Shown: positions 50,355-59,457 of the stretch, piece after piece
How the letters are laid out: every line of letters begins with the position of its first letter
Position numbering within the stretch: the stretch's first letter is position 1
Assembly (NCBI RefSeq): GCF_004123805.1
Contig: NZ_RWJX01000016.1
Span: forward strand, 1-64,000
Direction of reading: 5' to 3'
DNA from: Cellulomonas endophytica
GTDB lineage: Bacteria; Actinomycetota; Actinomycetes; Actinomycetales; Cellulomonadaceae
Length of the DNA stretch: 64,000 nucleotides
Notes under the pieces: model-generated
Database searches by the model: none
The model's input: the letters and a program-made list of their open reading frames with translations, nothing else
What the model was told of the DNA's origin: nothing
Translations under genes and position numbers: made by a program

Positions 50355-51272
50355 ATGCCCAGGGTGAGCACCCTCTCCCGCCTGCCCGACCTGGCCGCCG
50401 TGCGCCGCCGCGCCGGCACCGTGCTGTTCGAGCGGGTGGCGGGCCCCGACGGCGCGGAGAACCGGCACCGGATCCACGCCACACCGGGGCCACGGTGGTT
50501 CGAGGCGGGCTCCCCGATCCAGGTCGTCCACGGCGACGCCTCGATGTTCGTCGGCGGTCTGCGCGCGCTGCTGCTGCAGTCGCTGCACCCCGGCGCCATG
50601 AGCGCGGTGGCCGACCACTCCGGCTACCGCGGAGACCCGTGGGGGCGCCTGGCCCGCACGAGCACGTTCCTCGCGGTGACGACGTTCGGCACCGCCGACG
50701 ACGCCCAGGCCGCGGTCGACACCGTCCGCCGCATCCACGGCCGGATCGCGGGCCGCACGCCCGCCGGGGACCGCTACCGCGCGGACGACCCGGACCTGCT
50801 GCGGTGGGTGCACGTCGCGGAGGTCGACAGCTTCCTGCGCGCGCACCAGGCCTTCGGCGTGCGGCCGCTCGACGAGGCGGGTGCCGACGCGTACGTCCTC
50901 CAGGCGGGGCGGGTGGCGCGCTCCCTCGGCGCCACCCGCGTCCCCGGCTCCGTCGCCGAGCTCGCCGACGCGCTGGAGGAGTTCCGCCCCGCGCTGGGGG
51001 CGACCGACGCCGCCCGCGAGGCGGCACGGTTCCTCCTGCACGAGCCGCCCATCCCCGTGCCGCTGCGGCCGGGCTACGGCCTGCTCGTGCGCGCGGCGCT
51101 GGGGTCCCTGCCGGTCTGGGCGCTCGCCGACCTCGACGTGGCGCGGCCCGGACGGGTCGGCCGGGCCGCCGGGCTCGCCGCCGGTCACGTGGGCACCCGG
51201 GCCATCCGCTGGCTCCTCGCGGCGCAGGGCGACGTGCCCCGGCCGGCGACCCCGCTCCCGCACGCCGCCTGA
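50355..51272 (+). CDS. DUF2236 / MpaB-family oxygenase-like protein
   Basis: 305 residues (302 if GTG 50364 is used; GAGGAT ends 7 nt before that GTG and could be a leaderless -10). The all-helical DUF2236 fold shared with latex-clearing protein and MpaB is shown by LLLQSLHPGAMSAVADHSG, RGDPWGRLARTSTFLAVT and LRWVHVAEVDSFLRAHQAFG, whose Arg and His residues surround the haem b in Lcp. Members of unknown substrate are common in actinobacteria. It is divergent from the helicase. Confidence 0.85.
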   Translation: MPRVSTLSRLPDLAAVRRRAGTVLFERVAGPDGAENRHRIHATPGPRWFEAGSPIQVVHGDASMFVGGLRALLLQSLHPGAMSAVADHSGYRGDPWGRLARTSTFLAVTTFGTADDAQAAVDTVRRIHGRIAGRTPAGDRYRADDPDLLRWVHVAEVDSFLRAHQAFGVRPLDEAGADAYVLQAGRVARSLGATRVPGSVAELADALEEFRPALGATDAAREAARFLLHEPPIPVPLRPGYGLLVRAALGSLPVWALADLDVARPGRVGRAAGLAAGHVGTRAIRWLLAAQGDVPRPATPLPHAA

Positions 51273-51447
51273 GAGCGGCACCCGGCCCGGGCCCGCGGGA
51301 CGCGCCCCCCGGATGCGCGGCCGCGACGGGTGTGACCACAGTGGGGGCGAGACCCCGCCGCACGGCGCCCGAGACGCGAGGCGCACGACGCCGCACCGGC
51401 GCCCGCGGCGGGCACACCGCCCGCCCGGGCACGAGAGGGGAACCAGC

Positions 51448-52599
51448 ATGCGCGCAGTGGTCTACCGCGGTCCGCGACAGGTCGAGGTGACGGACGTCCC
51501 GGACGCCCGCATCGAGGCGCCGGGGGACGCCGTCGTCCGGATCACCACGACGAACATCTGCGGGTCCGACCTGCACATGTACGAGGGTCGGACGAGCGTG
51601 GAGGAGGGCAAGGTCCTCGGCCACGAGAACATGGGCGTCGTCGAGGAGGTCGGCCCCGGCGTCACGCGCGTCCGGGTCGGCGACCGCGTGTCGGTGCCGT
51701 TCAACATCGCCTGCGGCACGTGCCGCAACTGCCTGCAGGGATGGACGTCCTTCTGCACCCGCACGAACCCCACGGAGGGCATGGACGGCGCGGCCTACGG
51801 CTACGCCAACATGGGCCCGTACGCCGGCGGCCAGGCCGAGTACCTGCGCGTGCCCTTCGCCGACGTCAACCTGCTCGAGCTGCCCCCGGGCACGGAGCAC
51901 GAGAACGACTTCACGATGCTGTCCGACATCTTCCCGACGGGCTGGCACGGCACGGAGCTGGCCGGCGTCGCCCCCGGGCACGACGTCGCGGTGTTCGGGG
52001 CGGGACCGGTGGGCCTCATGGCGGCGCACAGCGCGCTGCTCAAGGGCGCGGCGCGGGTGTTCGTCGTCGACAAGGAGCCCGACCGCCTCCGCCTCGCGGA
52101 GAGCATCGGCGCGGTCGCGGTCGACCTGTCGGCGGGGGACCCCGTCGAGCAGATCACGGAGGCGACGCAGGGGCGCGGGGTCGACTCCGGCGTCGAGGCC
52201 GTCGGGTACCAGGCGCACGACGCGTCGGGCGAGGAGCACCCCGAGCTCGTCCTGGACAACCTCGTGCAGGTCGTGCGGACGACGGGCGGCATCGGGGTCG
52301 TGGGCGTGTACGTACCGGAGGACCCGGGGGCGCAGGACGAGGGGGCGCAGCAGGGTCGCGTCGGCTTCGACTACGGCACCTTCTTCACGAAGGGCCAGCG
52401 CATGGGCACGGGCCAGGCGCCGGTCATGCGCTACAACCGGCAGCTGCGGGACCTCATCGTCGCCGGCCGCGCCCGCCCGTCGTTCATCGTCTCCCACGAG
52501 CTCGGGCTCGACGAGGCGGTCCAGGGCTACGAGCGGTTCGACGCCCGCGAGGACGGCTGGACGAAGGTGCTCCTGCGGCCCTCGGCGCTCGCGGGCTGA
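51448..52599 (+). CDS. zinc-dependent alcohol dehydrogenase, glutathione-independent formaldehyde dehydrogenase-like
   Basis: 383 residues, medium-chain dehydrogenase fold. Catalytic zinc ligands lie in TNICGSDLHMYEGRT and GKVLGHENMGVVEEVG. The structural zinc lobe begins CGTCRNCLQGWTSFC, with three Cys and fewer than usual spacing residues. The NAD motif is VAVFGAGPVGLMAAHSALLK. The length and SDIFPTGWHGTELAG resemble the FdhA class of dismutating formaldehyde dehydrogenases. The substrate is not proven. The ATG at 51448 follows GAGAGGGG. Confidence 0.9.
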   Translation: MRAVVYRGPRQVEVTDVPDARIEAPGDAVVRITTTNICGSDLHMYEGRTSVEEGKVLGHENMGVVEEVGPGVTRVRVGDRVSVPFNIACGTCRNCLQGWTSFCTRTNPTEGMDGAAYGYANMGPYAGGQAEYLRVPFADVNLLELPPGTEHENDFTMLSDIFPTGWHGTELAGVAPGHDVAVFGAGPVGLMAAHSALLKGAARVFVVDKEPDRLRLAESIGAVAVDLSAGDPVEQITEATQGRGVDSGVEAVGYQAHDASGEEHPELVLDNLVQVVRTTGGIGVVGVYVPEDPGAQDEGAQQGRVGFDYGTFFTKGQRMGTGQAPVMRYNRQLRDLIVAGRARPSFIVSHELGLDEAVQGYERFDAREDGWTKVLLRPSALAG

Positions 52600-52647
52600 C
52601 GCCGCGCGCGGGCTCGCGGGCTCGGGGGCACGGCCCCGTCGGGCGGC

Positions 52648-53622
52648 TCAGGCCCCCGGCGGGGCCGTCGCCGTGCCCGGGCCCGGTACCTCGTCGGGCA
52701 GGACGCGCGCGCAGACCGCCAGGAGCCGCACGCGGAGCGCGGCGGCCCGGTCGGCGAACCCGCGCTGCTGGCGGACGTACTCCGCCCGCCCGTCCGGCGT
52801 CTCGACCGCCACGGGTGCCAGGCCGTACGACGAGACGTCGTACGGCGAGGCGCGCATGTCGAGGACGCGCACGTCGCGGGCGAGGTCGAAGCAGTCGAGC
52901 AGGAGCTCGCCGGGCGCGGCGGGGCCGAGCTTGAGGGCCCACTTGAGCAGGTCCATCCCGGCGTGCAGGCAGCCGGGCTGCTCGAGGGCGACCTGCTCCG
53001 CGCGCGTGGGCCGCAGCGCGTTGCGCGGCACGGCCTCGGGTGTGAAGAAGCGGAAGGCGTCGGCGTGGGTGCACCGCAGCCGCTGGCCCTCGACGACGGC
53101 GTCGGTGCCCTCGGGGCCGAGCCGCAGGGGGAGCGGGTGCCGCAGCGCCCCGCGGTCGCGGTACACCATCGCCCACTCGTGCAGCCCGAAGCACCCGAGC
53201 AGGGCGGGCCGCGCGGCGGTCGCGGCCAGGAGCCGGGCGACGAAGGCCACGCCCTCGCCGCGGTCGGCGCGGAACGCCGCCAGGTCGAGCGCGACGGCGC
53301 CGTCGGCGTCCTGCCGGTACCAGCGGGCGTCCGCGAGCGGCGGGACCCCGTCGGGACCGGGCCCGGCGGCGAGCGTGACGCCCGCCCCGGGGTGCCACCG
53401 GCGCAGCCCGGCGGGACGGGTCGGGTAGTACTCGTAGAGGAAGTCCTCGACCGCGTGCCGCTCGCCCGCGGCGCGCCGGGCGCGGTGGGCGGCCGTCGCG
53501 CGGTCGGCGCGCTCGGCGTGGCGCGCGGCCCGCGGGCGCCAGTCCTCGGGCGCCAGCAGCGCCCCGGCCGGCGCCTCGTCGACCGCCCGCGGGGGCGCGT
53601 CGACGACGGTGGACGGGTTCAC
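52648..53622 (-). CDS. conserved actinobacterial protein often labelled 3-methyladenine DNA glycosylase
   Basis: 324 residues. The segment HAVEDFLYEYYPTRPAGLRR followed by WHPG is the hallmark of an actinobacterial family that databases call 3-methyladenine DNA glycosylase. I see neither an HhH-GPD motif nor an AAG/Mpg signature, so the label should be treated with caution. Other conserved pieces are CFGLHEWAMVYRD, RCTHADAFRFFTPEAVPRN, EQPGCLHAGMDLLKWALKL and DMRASPYDVSSYG, rich in His, Cys and Asp that could bind metal. GTG 53622 overlaps the stop of the upstream membrane protein (GTGA), so the two are coupled. Confidence 0.8.
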   Translation of the reverse strand: MNPSTVVDAPPRAVDEAPAGALLAPEDWRPRAARHAERADRATAAHRARRAAGERHAVEDFLYEYYPTRPAGLRRWHPGAGVTLAAGPGPDGVPPLADARWYRQDADGAVALDLAAFRADRGEGVAFVARLLAATAARPALLGCFGLHEWAMVYRDRGALRHPLPLRLGPEGTDAVVEGQRLRCTHADAFRFFTPEAVPRNALRPTRAEQVALEQPGCLHAGMDLLKWALKLGPAAPGELLLDCFDLARDVRVLDMRASPYDVSSYGLAPVAVETPDGRAEYVRQQRGFADRAAALRVRLLAVCARVLPDEVPGPGTATAPPGA

Positions 53623-54770
53623 CGCTCCAGGGTAGGCAGCGGGGCGGGGGTCCGCGGGCCGCGCCGGTCGGTCACGTCGGCCGCCCGCAGCGACACCCGG
53701 TGCAGCAGCGCCTCCAGGGGCCCCCGGCCGAGCGCCGCGTGCCACGCCCAGCAGACGAGGACGACGCCGAGCGCGAGGGCCAGCCAGGTGCCGGTGGTGG
53801 GGTCCCAGACCGCGTCCGTCCCGAGCAGGGCGAGGACGACGAGGTGCCCGCTGTAGGCCGTGAGGGACAGGGCGCCGGTCGCGACCACGGGCGCCACCGG
53901 ACGTGGCAGCCGTTCCGCCACGACGAGGCAGGCGGCGAGCACGAGGAGGGCGCTGCCCGTGTTGCCGACGACCTCGAAGGTCGTCGCGGAGTGGGGCTCC
54001 GTCGTGACGAGCACCCCGGGCAGGCCCAGGACGTGCTCCGCGACCCACGACCCGCCGTGCCCGAGCACGACGAGCCCGGCCCCGAGGAGCGCCAGCCGGC
54101 CCCGGGTCCCGGGGGACCGCAGGTCGCCCCGGCCGAGCGCGAGGCCGACGAGCAGGTACGCCACCCAGACCACCGCCGGGTAGTACGGGCCGACGAGGAC
54201 GTCCCACAGCGTCTCCGGCGAGCCCGTGGCGTCGGACAGCGGCGCGAGCAGGGCGTGCAGCACCGGCCCGCCCAGCGCCGCCGCACCCGCCAGCACGAGC
54301 AGCGCGACGCGGGGCAGGCGCAGCGCCGCCGCCCCGACGACGAACAGCGCCCCGTAGGTGAGGAGGATCACGACGACGGGCGTGCCGAGCAGCGCGAGCA
54401 GCGCGCCGAGCGGCACGAGCAGCGCCGCCCGCGCCAGGACGCGCACCCGGGCCCTGACGAGGTCGACGCCCGTCGCGGGGCGGTCGCCCCCGGACAGGAG
54501 CGCCAGCCCGACCCCGGCGAGCACGACGAACAGGGCGGCGGAGCGGCCGTCCGCGACCTCGAGCAGCCGCGGCAGGACGCGTCCCTCGTCGGGCCCGACG
54601 TGGGCGGTGACCATGCCGAGGACGGCGACGCCCCGGGCGAGGTCGATTCCGACGAGCCGGCGGCGGCCGGGCGCGTCGTCGGACCGGCCAGCGGCGGGGG
54701 CCGGGGCCGACGGGGGAACGGGCCGGGGGGCGGGCCCGGGCGCGGGCGCGGCGGAGGGGTGCGCGGCCAT
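53619..54770 (-). CDS. DUF1624/HGSNAT-like multipass membrane protein
   Basis: 383 residues. A Pro/Ala-rich N-terminus of about 35 residues is followed by RRRLVGIDLARGVAVLGMVT with a His just after, the signature of the heparan-alpha-glucosaminide N-acetyltransferase-like and DUF418 families, then about nine to ten membrane segments (for example LLVLAGAAALGGPVLHALLA, ALSLTAYSGHLVVLALLG). Transfer of an acyl group across the membrane to a sugar is the family model; the substrate here is unknown. ATG 54770 is the first good start. Confidence 0.82.
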   Translation of the reverse strand: MAAHPSAAPAPGPAPRPVPPSAPAPAAGRSDDAPGRRRLVGIDLARGVAVLGMVTAHVGPDEGRVLPRLLEVADGRSAALFVVLAGVGLALLSGGDRPATGVDLVRARVRVLARAALLVPLGALLALLGTPVVVILLTYGALFVVGAAALRLPRVALLVLAGAAALGGPVLHALLAPLSDATGSPETLWDVLVGPYYPAVVWVAYLLVGLALGRGDLRSPGTRGRLALLGAGLVVLGHGGSWVAEHVLGLPGVLVTTEPHSATTFEVVGNTGSALLVLAACLVVAERLPRPVAPVVATGALSLTAYSGHLVVLALLGTDAVWDPTTGTWLALALGVVLVCWAWHAALGRGPLEALLHRVSLRAADVTDRRGPRTPAPLPTLER

Positions 54771-54890
54771 GGCGCACTGTAGGCCGACGCGCCTGTGCCA
54801 CCGGCTGCCGGGGCCGCCCGTCTCCCGCGCGGCGTCTCGCATGGCGGGAAGACCTGTCCCGAGGCTTGAACCGACCCACGGGGGGCGACC

Positions 54891-54896
54891 TACGCT
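54891..54896 (+). promoter_or_regulatory. -10 element (TACGCT) for leaderless methyltransferase gene
   Basis: TACGCT ends 6 nt before GTG 54903. A TTGAAC at 54866 is 19 nt upstream and may be the -35. Confidence 0.5.
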
Positions 54897-54902
54897 CCGG
54901 GG

Positions 54903-55730
54903 GTGACGACCATCCCCGTGCTGCCGGCGCGCTCCGACGTGTACACGCACGGCCACCACGAGAGCGTGCTGCGCGCGCACCGCCGCCGGACCGCCGAGAA
55001 CTCCGCCGCGTACCTCCTGCCCGTCCTCGAGCCGCACCACCGCCTGCTCGACGTCGGCTGCGGGCCCGGCACGGTGAGCGTCGACCTCGCCGGCCGGGTG
55101 GGGGAGGTCGTCGGCGTGGACACGAGCGCCGCCGTCGTCGAGGCCGCGCGGGCCACCGCCGCCGACGCGGGCCGGGACAACGCCTCCTTCTCCGTCGCCG
55201 ACGCCTACGCCCTGCCGTTCCCCGACGCGAGCTTCGACGTGGTGCACGCGCACCAGCTGCTCCAGCACCTCACGGACCCGGTGGCGGCCCTGCGGGAGAT
55301 GCGCCGCGTCGCCCGGCCCGGGGGCTGGGTCGCGGTGCGCGACGCGGACTACTCCGGGATGACCTGGTACCCCGCCTCGCCGGGGCTCGACGAGTGGATG
55401 GCGCTCTACCACGAGGTGACGGAGGCCAACAAGGCCGACGCGGACGCGGGCCGCAAGCTGCTGTCGTGGGTGCAGGAGGCCGGCTTCGACCCGGACGGGG
55501 TCCTCGCGAGCGCGGGCGTCTGGTGCTACGCCAGCCCCGAGGAGCGGGCGTGGTGGTCCGGGCTCTGGGCCGACCGGGCGGTGGCCTCCGACTTCGCGGC
55601 GCAGGCGCTCGAGTACGGCCTGGCCGACGAGGTCGGCCTCGAGCTGCTCGCCGACGCCTGGCGCGACTGGGGGCAGGAGCGCGACGGCTGGTTCGCGATC
55701 CTGCACGGCGAGGTCCTCGCCCGCGTCTGA
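54903..55730 (+). CDS. class I SAM-dependent methyltransferase
   Basis: 275 residues. Methyltransferase motifs: I LLDVGCGPGTVSVDLAGRVG, acidic loop VVGVDTSAAVVEAAR, post-motif ADAYALPFPDASFDVVHAHQ and LREMRRVARPGGWVAVRDAD. It is of the UbiE/Methyltransf_11/25 type with a C-terminal helical cap rich in Trp (WWSGLWADRAVASDFAAQA). The methyl acceptor is unknown. It is monocistronic by its own -10 element. Confidence 0.9.
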   Translation: MTTIPVLPARSDVYTHGHHESVLRAHRRRTAENSAAYLLPVLEPHHRLLDVGCGPGTVSVDLAGRVGEVVGVDTSAAVVEAARATAADAGRDNASFSVADAYALPFPDASFDVVHAHQLLQHLTDPVAALREMRRVARPGGWVAVRDADYSGMTWYPASPGLDEWMALYHEVTEANKADADAGRKLLSWVQEAGFDPDGVLASAGVWCYASPEERAWWSGLWADRAVASDFAAQALEYGLADEVGLELLADAWRDWGQERDGWFAILHGEVLARV

Positions 55731-55784
55731 GCGCACGGCACGGCCCGTCGGGCGGGACCGGCCGCCCGCGTCGGCGGTCCGGTC

Positions 55785-55790
55785 TAGCCT
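55785..55790 (+). promoter_or_regulatory. -10 element (TAGCCT) for leaderless nfo
   Basis: TAGCCT ends 6 nt before GTG 55797. Confidence 0.55.
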
Positions 55791-55796
55791 GGCCGC

Positions 55797-56558
55797 GTGC
55801 CGCTGATCGGAGCCCATGTCCGCGACGACGACCCCGTCGCCGCCGCCGCCGCGGTCGGTGCGGAGGCCGTCCAGGTCTTCCTCGCCGACCCCCAGGGGTG
55901 GAAGAAGCCCCAGCCGCGGGCGGACGCGGAGGCGCTGACGTCCTCGGGGCTGGGCCTCTACGCCCACGCGCCCTACCTCGTGAACGTCGCGTCGACGAAC
56001 AACCGCATCCGCATCCCCAGCCGGAACATGATCGCCCAGCACGCCGCCGCCGCCGCGGCCCTGGGGGCGCGCGGCCTCGTCGTGCACGGCGGGCACGTGG
56101 GGGACGGGGACGACATCGCGGTCGGCCTCGACAACTGGCGCAAGACCCTCGAGCGCGCCACGTACCCCGTCACGGTCCTCGTCGAGAACACGGCCGGCGG
56201 CGAGAACGCGTGCGCCAAGGGCGTCGACCGCCTCGCGATGCTCTGGGACGTCATCGGCGGCTTCGAGGTCGGTCTCTGCCTCGACACGTGCCACGCCTGG
56301 GCCTCGGGGGAGGACCTGGAGACGCTCGTCGAGCGGGTCCGGGCCGTGACGGGCCGGATCGACCTCGTGCACGGCAACAGCTCGCGCGACCCGCACGGCT
56401 CAGGCCGCGACCGCCACGCGAACTTCGCCACCGGCACCATCCCGCCGGAGCTGCTCGCGCACGTCGTGCGCGAGGCGGGGTGCGACGTCGTCGTCGAGAC
56501 GCCGGGCGAGGGGCAGGCGGAGGACATCGCGTTCCTGCGCGCCGCCCTGGCCGGCTGA
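55797..56558 (+). CDS. nfo: deoxyribonuclease IV (AP endonuclease, Nfo family)
   Basis: 253 residues, slightly short for the family (about 280). A TIM-barrel zinc endonuclease that cuts 5' to abasic sites in base-excision repair. Metal-binding segments are visible: IGAHV at the start, LYAHAPYLVNVAS, LVVHGGHVG, VLVENTAGGEN, VGLCLDTCHAWASGEDL, IDLVHGNSSRDPHGSGRDRH and a final VVVETPGEG. The order of His, Glu and Asp ligands fits the three-zinc site. GTG 55797 is set by the -10 element. Confidence 0.93.
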   Translation: MPLIGAHVRDDDPVAAAAAVGAEAVQVFLADPQGWKKPQPRADAEALTSSGLGLYAHAPYLVNVASTNNRIRIPSRNMIAQHAAAAAALGARGLVVHGGHVGDGDDIAVGLDNWRKTLERATYPVTVLVENTAGGENACAKGVDRLAMLWDVIGGFEVGLCLDTCHAWASGEDLETLVERVRAVTGRIDLVHGNSSRDPHGSGRDRHANFATGTIPPELLAHVVREAGCDVVVETPGEGQAEDIAFLRAALAG

Positions 56559-56582
56559 GCGGAGAGGCGGCCGCCGCTCGCC

Positions 56583-56588
56583 TAGGCT
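56583..56588 (+). promoter_or_regulatory. -10 element (TAGGCT) for leaderless FAH-family gene
   Basis: TAGGCT ends 7 nt before GTG 56596. Confidence 0.55.
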
Positions 56589-56595
56589 CTGGCGC

Positions 56596-57387
56596 GTGCG
56601 CATCGCCAGGTTCACCACCGGAGGAGACCCCCGCTACGCCGTCGTCGACGGGGACGTGGAGGCCGGCACGGCCGACCTCGTCGTCCTGTCGGGCGACCCG
56701 ATCTACACCCCGATCCAGGAGACGGGCGAGCGGGTCCGGCTCGACGACGACGGGGTCCGCCTGCTGGCGCCGGTGATCCCGCGCTCGAAGATCGTGGCGG
56801 TGGGGCGCAACTACGCCGACCACGCCCGCGAGATGGGCAACGAGGTCCCGACGACCCCGCTGCTGTTCTTCAAGCCGAACACGTCCGTCGTCGGGCCGGA
56901 CGACCCCATCGTGCTGCCGGACTGGACCCGCGAGGTGTCCTACGAGGCCGAGCTCGCCGTCGTCATCGGCAAGGTGACGAAGGACGTCAGCCCCGAGCGG
57001 GCGCTGGACCAGGTGTTCGGCTTCACCGTGGCGAACGACGTCACCGCGCGCGACGTGCAGAAGGCGGAGTCCCAGTGGGCCCGCGCCAAGGGCTTCGACT
57101 CGGCCTGCCCGCTCGGCCCCTGGGTCGTGCCGGGGCTCGACGTGGAGGACCTCGCCGTGCGCTCGCGCGTCAACGGCGAGACGCGGCAGGACGGGCGCAC
57201 CTCCGACATGGTCCTCGACACCGCGTTCCTCATCTCCTACATCTCCGAGGCGTTCACGCTCCTGCCCGGGGACGTGATCCTCACGGGCACGCCCGCCGGC
57301 GTCGGCCCGATCGTCGACCGGGACGTCGTCGAGTGCGAGGTCGAGGGCATCGGCACCCTGCGCAACCCGGTCCTGCGCCGTGGCTGA
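56596..57387 (+). CDS. fumarylacetoacetate hydrolase family protein
   Basis: 263 residues. The FAH fold with catalytic divalent-metal acids: [16 protein letters not shown], the metal-binding Glu pair in [35 protein letters not shown] with its Asp, [15 protein letters not shown] and [18 protein letters not shown]. Members include acylpyruvases, oxaloacetate decarboxylases and homoprotocatechuate isomerases. In actinobacteria this gene often lies just before gltX, as here. The exact substrate is unknown. The RNase HI GTG lies inside its last codons. Confidence 0.93.
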   Translation: MRIARFTTGGDPRYAVVDGDVEAGTADLVVLSGDPIYTPIQETGERVRLDDDGVRLLAPVIPRSKIVAVGRNYADHAREMGNEVPTTPLLFFKPNTSVVGPDDPIVLPDWTREVSYEAELAVVIGKVTKDVSPERALDQVFGFTVANDVTARDVQKAESQWARAKGFDSACPLGPWVVPGLDVEDLAVRSRVNGETRQDGRTSDMVLDTAFLISYISEAFTLLPGDVILTGTPAGVGPIVDRDVVECEVEGIGTLRNPVLRRG

Positions 57388-57901
57388 CGTCCCGGGCGCG
57401 GGGGCGCCGGGCGTCGCCGTGGGGGCGGCGGGCGTCGTGGCGCCGGACGCGGCGGTCGTCGAGATGTGGACGGACGGGGCCTGCAAGGGCAACCCGGGGG
57501 TCGGCGGCTGGGGCGCGCTGCTGCGCTCGGGCGGGCACGAGCGCGAGCTGTTCGGCGGCGAGCCCGTCACGACGAACAACCGCATGGAGCTCACCGCGGT
57601 CATCGAGGGGCTGCGCGCGCTGACCCGCCCGTGCGCCGTGACGCTGCACGTCGACTCCACGTACGTCATGAACGGCGTGCAGAAGTGGATGCCGGGGTGG
57701 AAGCGCAACGCGTGGCGCACCGCGGACAAGAAGCCCGTGAAGAACCAGGACCTGTGGCAGGCGCTGGACGTCGAGACGGCGCGCCACCGCATCACGTGGC
57801 GGTGGGTCAAGGGGCACGCCGGCGACCCGGGCAACGAGGCCGCCGACGCCCTGGCCAACCGCGGCGTCGACGAGGTGCGCAGCCGGTCCGCACTACGCTG
57901 A
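57380..57901 (+). CDS. rnhA: ribonuclease HI
   Basis: 173 residues. It degrades the RNA strand of RNA-DNA hybrids. The DEDD active site is visible: Asp in [18 protein letters not shown], Glu in [13 protein letters not shown], Asp in [16 protein letters not shown] and Asp in [14 protein letters not shown]; the flexible His is in [11 protein letters not shown]. The [10 protein letters not shown] basic protrusion is the hybrid-binding handle. About 28 extra residues precede the domain. GTG 57380 overlaps the previous gene by 8 nt. The gltX -10 lies inside its final codons. Confidence 0.94.
   Translation: MADVPGAGAPGVAVGAAGVVAPDAAVVEMWTDGACKGNPGVGGWGALLRSGGHERELFGGEPVTTNNRMELTAVIEGLRALTRPCAVTLHVDSTYVMNGVQKWMPGWKRNAWRTADKKPVKNQDLWQALDVETARHRITWRWVKGHAGDPGNEAADALANRGVDEVRSRSALR
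57894..57899 (+). promoter_or_regulatory. -10 element (TACGCT) for leaderless gltX
   Basis: TACGCT ends 6 nt before GTG 57906 and overlaps the 3' end of rnhA. Confidence 0.5.
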
Positions 57902-57905
57902 CGCG

Positions 57906-59453
57906 GTGCCCTCCACCCCCTCTGCCGCCGCCCTCGCGAGCGCCGGCGCCGTGACCGGCGCCGCCGTCCGCGTCCGCTTCTGCCCCTCGCCGACGGGCAC
58001 GCCGCACGTCGGCCTCATCCGCACGGCGCTGTTCAACTGGGCGTACGCGCGGCACGTCGGGGGCACCTTCGTCTTCCGCGTGGAGGACACCGACGCCGCC
58101 CGCGACTCCGAGGAGAGCTACCGGCAGCTGCTCGACGCGCTGCGGTGGCTCGGGCTCGACTGGGACGAGGGCGTGGAGGTCGGCGGGCCCCACGAGCCCT
58201 ACCGGCAGTCGCAGCGGATGGACCTGTACGCGGACGTCGCGCGCCGGCTCGTGGAGGCGGGCCACGCCTACGAGTCGTGGTCGACGCCGGAGGAGATCGA
58301 GGCCCGGCACCGCGCCGCCGGCCGCGACCCCAAGCTCGGCTACGACGGGTTCGACCGCACCCTCACGCAGGAGCAGGTGGCGGCCTTCCGCGCCGAGGGG
58401 CGCTCGCCCGTGCTGCGCCTGCGCATGCCCGAGGACGACGTGTCCTTCCTCGACCTCGTGCGCGGCGAGGTGACGTTCAAGGCCGGGTCCGTGCCGGACT
58501 ACGTCATCGTCCGCGCCAACGGCCAGCCGCTCTACACGCTGGTCAACCCCGTCGACGACGCCCTCATGGGCATCACGCACGTGCTCCGGGGCGAGGACCT
58601 GCTGTCCTCGACGCCCCGCCAGGTGGCGCTGTACCGCGCGCTGCTCGACATCGGCGTGGCCGAGGTGGTGCCCGTCTTCGGGCACCTGCCGTACGTCATG
58701 GGCGAGGGCAACAAGAAGCTCTCGAAGCGCGACCCGGAGTCGAACCTCTTCCTCCACCGCGACCGCGGCTTCACGCCCGAGGGCCTGCTGAACTACCTGG
58801 CGCTGCTCGGCTGGTCGATCGGGCCCGACCGGGACGTGTTCTCGCTGGAGGAGATGGTGGCGGCGTTCGACGTCGCGGACGTCAACCCCAACCCCGCCCG
58901 CTTCGACCTCAAGAAGGCCGAGGCCATCAACGCGGCGCACGTGCGGCTGCTGCCCGCGGAGGCCTTCCGCGACCGCCTCGTGCCCTACCTGCACGCCGCG
59001 GGCCTCGTGCCGGCGGACTCCTTCGCCGACCTGGAGCCGCGCCACCGCGAGCTCCTCACCGCGGCCGCCCCCCTGGTCCAGGAGCGCATGACGCTCCTCG
59101 GCGAGGCCGTGGGCATGCTCGGGTTCCTCCTCGTCGGCGACGAGGACGTGGTGGTCGCCGAGGACGCGCGCGCCGCGCTGCGCCCGGAGGCGGCCGACGT
59201 GCTCGACGCCGCGACCGCCGCCCTCGCGGCCCTGCCCGCCGACGGCTTCACGACCGCCGCGACGCAGGCGGTGCTGCAGGCGGCGCTCGTCGACGGCCCC
59301 GACGGCCTGGGCATCAAGCCCCGCTTCGCGTACACGCCCCTGCGCGTGGCGGTGACCGGCCGCCGCGTCTCGCCGCCGCTGTTCGAGTCCCTCGAGCTCC
59401 TGGGTCGCGACGCCGCACTGGCGCGGATCGCCCGCCTGCGCGCGTCCCTGTGA
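57906..59453 (+). CDS. gltX: glutamyl-tRNA synthetase
   Basis: 515 residues. Class I synthetase: HIGH-like motif [24 protein letters not shown]-like motif [11 protein letters not shown], and [20 protein letters not shown] in the Rossmann fold. The C-terminal helical anticodon-binding domain completes the bacterial GluRS length. Because gatCAB is present, this enzyme is expected to be non-discriminating and to charge both tRNA-Glu and tRNA-Gln with glutamate; both tRNA genes follow 0.9-1.1 kb downstream. Confidence 0.97.
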   Translation: MPSTPSAAALASAGAVTGAAVRVRFCPSPTGTPHVGLIRTALFNWAYARHVGGTFVFRVEDTDAARDSEESYRQLLDALRWLGLDWDEGVEVGGPHEPYRQSQRMDLYADVARRLVEAGHAYESWSTPEEIEARHRAAGRDPKLGYDGFDRTLTQEQVAAFRAEGRSPVLRLRMPEDDVSFLDLVRGEVTFKAGSVPDYVIVRANGQPLYTLVNPVDDALMGITHVLRGEDLLSSTPRQVALYRALLDIGVAEVVPVFGHLPYVMGEGNKKLSKRDPESNLFLHRDRGFTPEGLLNYLALLGWSIGPDRDVFSLEEMVAAFDVADVNPNPARFDLKKAEAINAAHVRLLPAEAFRDRLVPYLHAAGLVPADSFADLEPRHRELLTAAAPLVQERMTLLGEAVGMLGFLLVGDEDVVVAEDARAALRPEAADVLDAATAALAALPADGFTTAATQAVLQAALVDGPDGLGIKPRFAYTPLRVAVTGRRVSPPLFESLELLGRDAALARIARLRASL

Positions 59454-59457
59454 CGGC

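Noticed and set aside
50201-50599. In-frame extension upstream of the helicase start
   Set aside because: The extension overlaps the divergent MpaB-type gene and is low complexity. GTG 50194 has a good ribosome-binding site.
51330-51350. TGTGACCACA resembling a CRP site upstream of the alcohol dehydrogenase
   Set aside because: It lacks the TGTGA-N6-TCACA spacing and has no second half-site.
47306-51490. 1394-codon + strand frame across the helicase region
   Set aside because: It is antisense to the helicase with its intact motifs, and it runs through a terminator hairpin and the MpaB-type gene in another frame.
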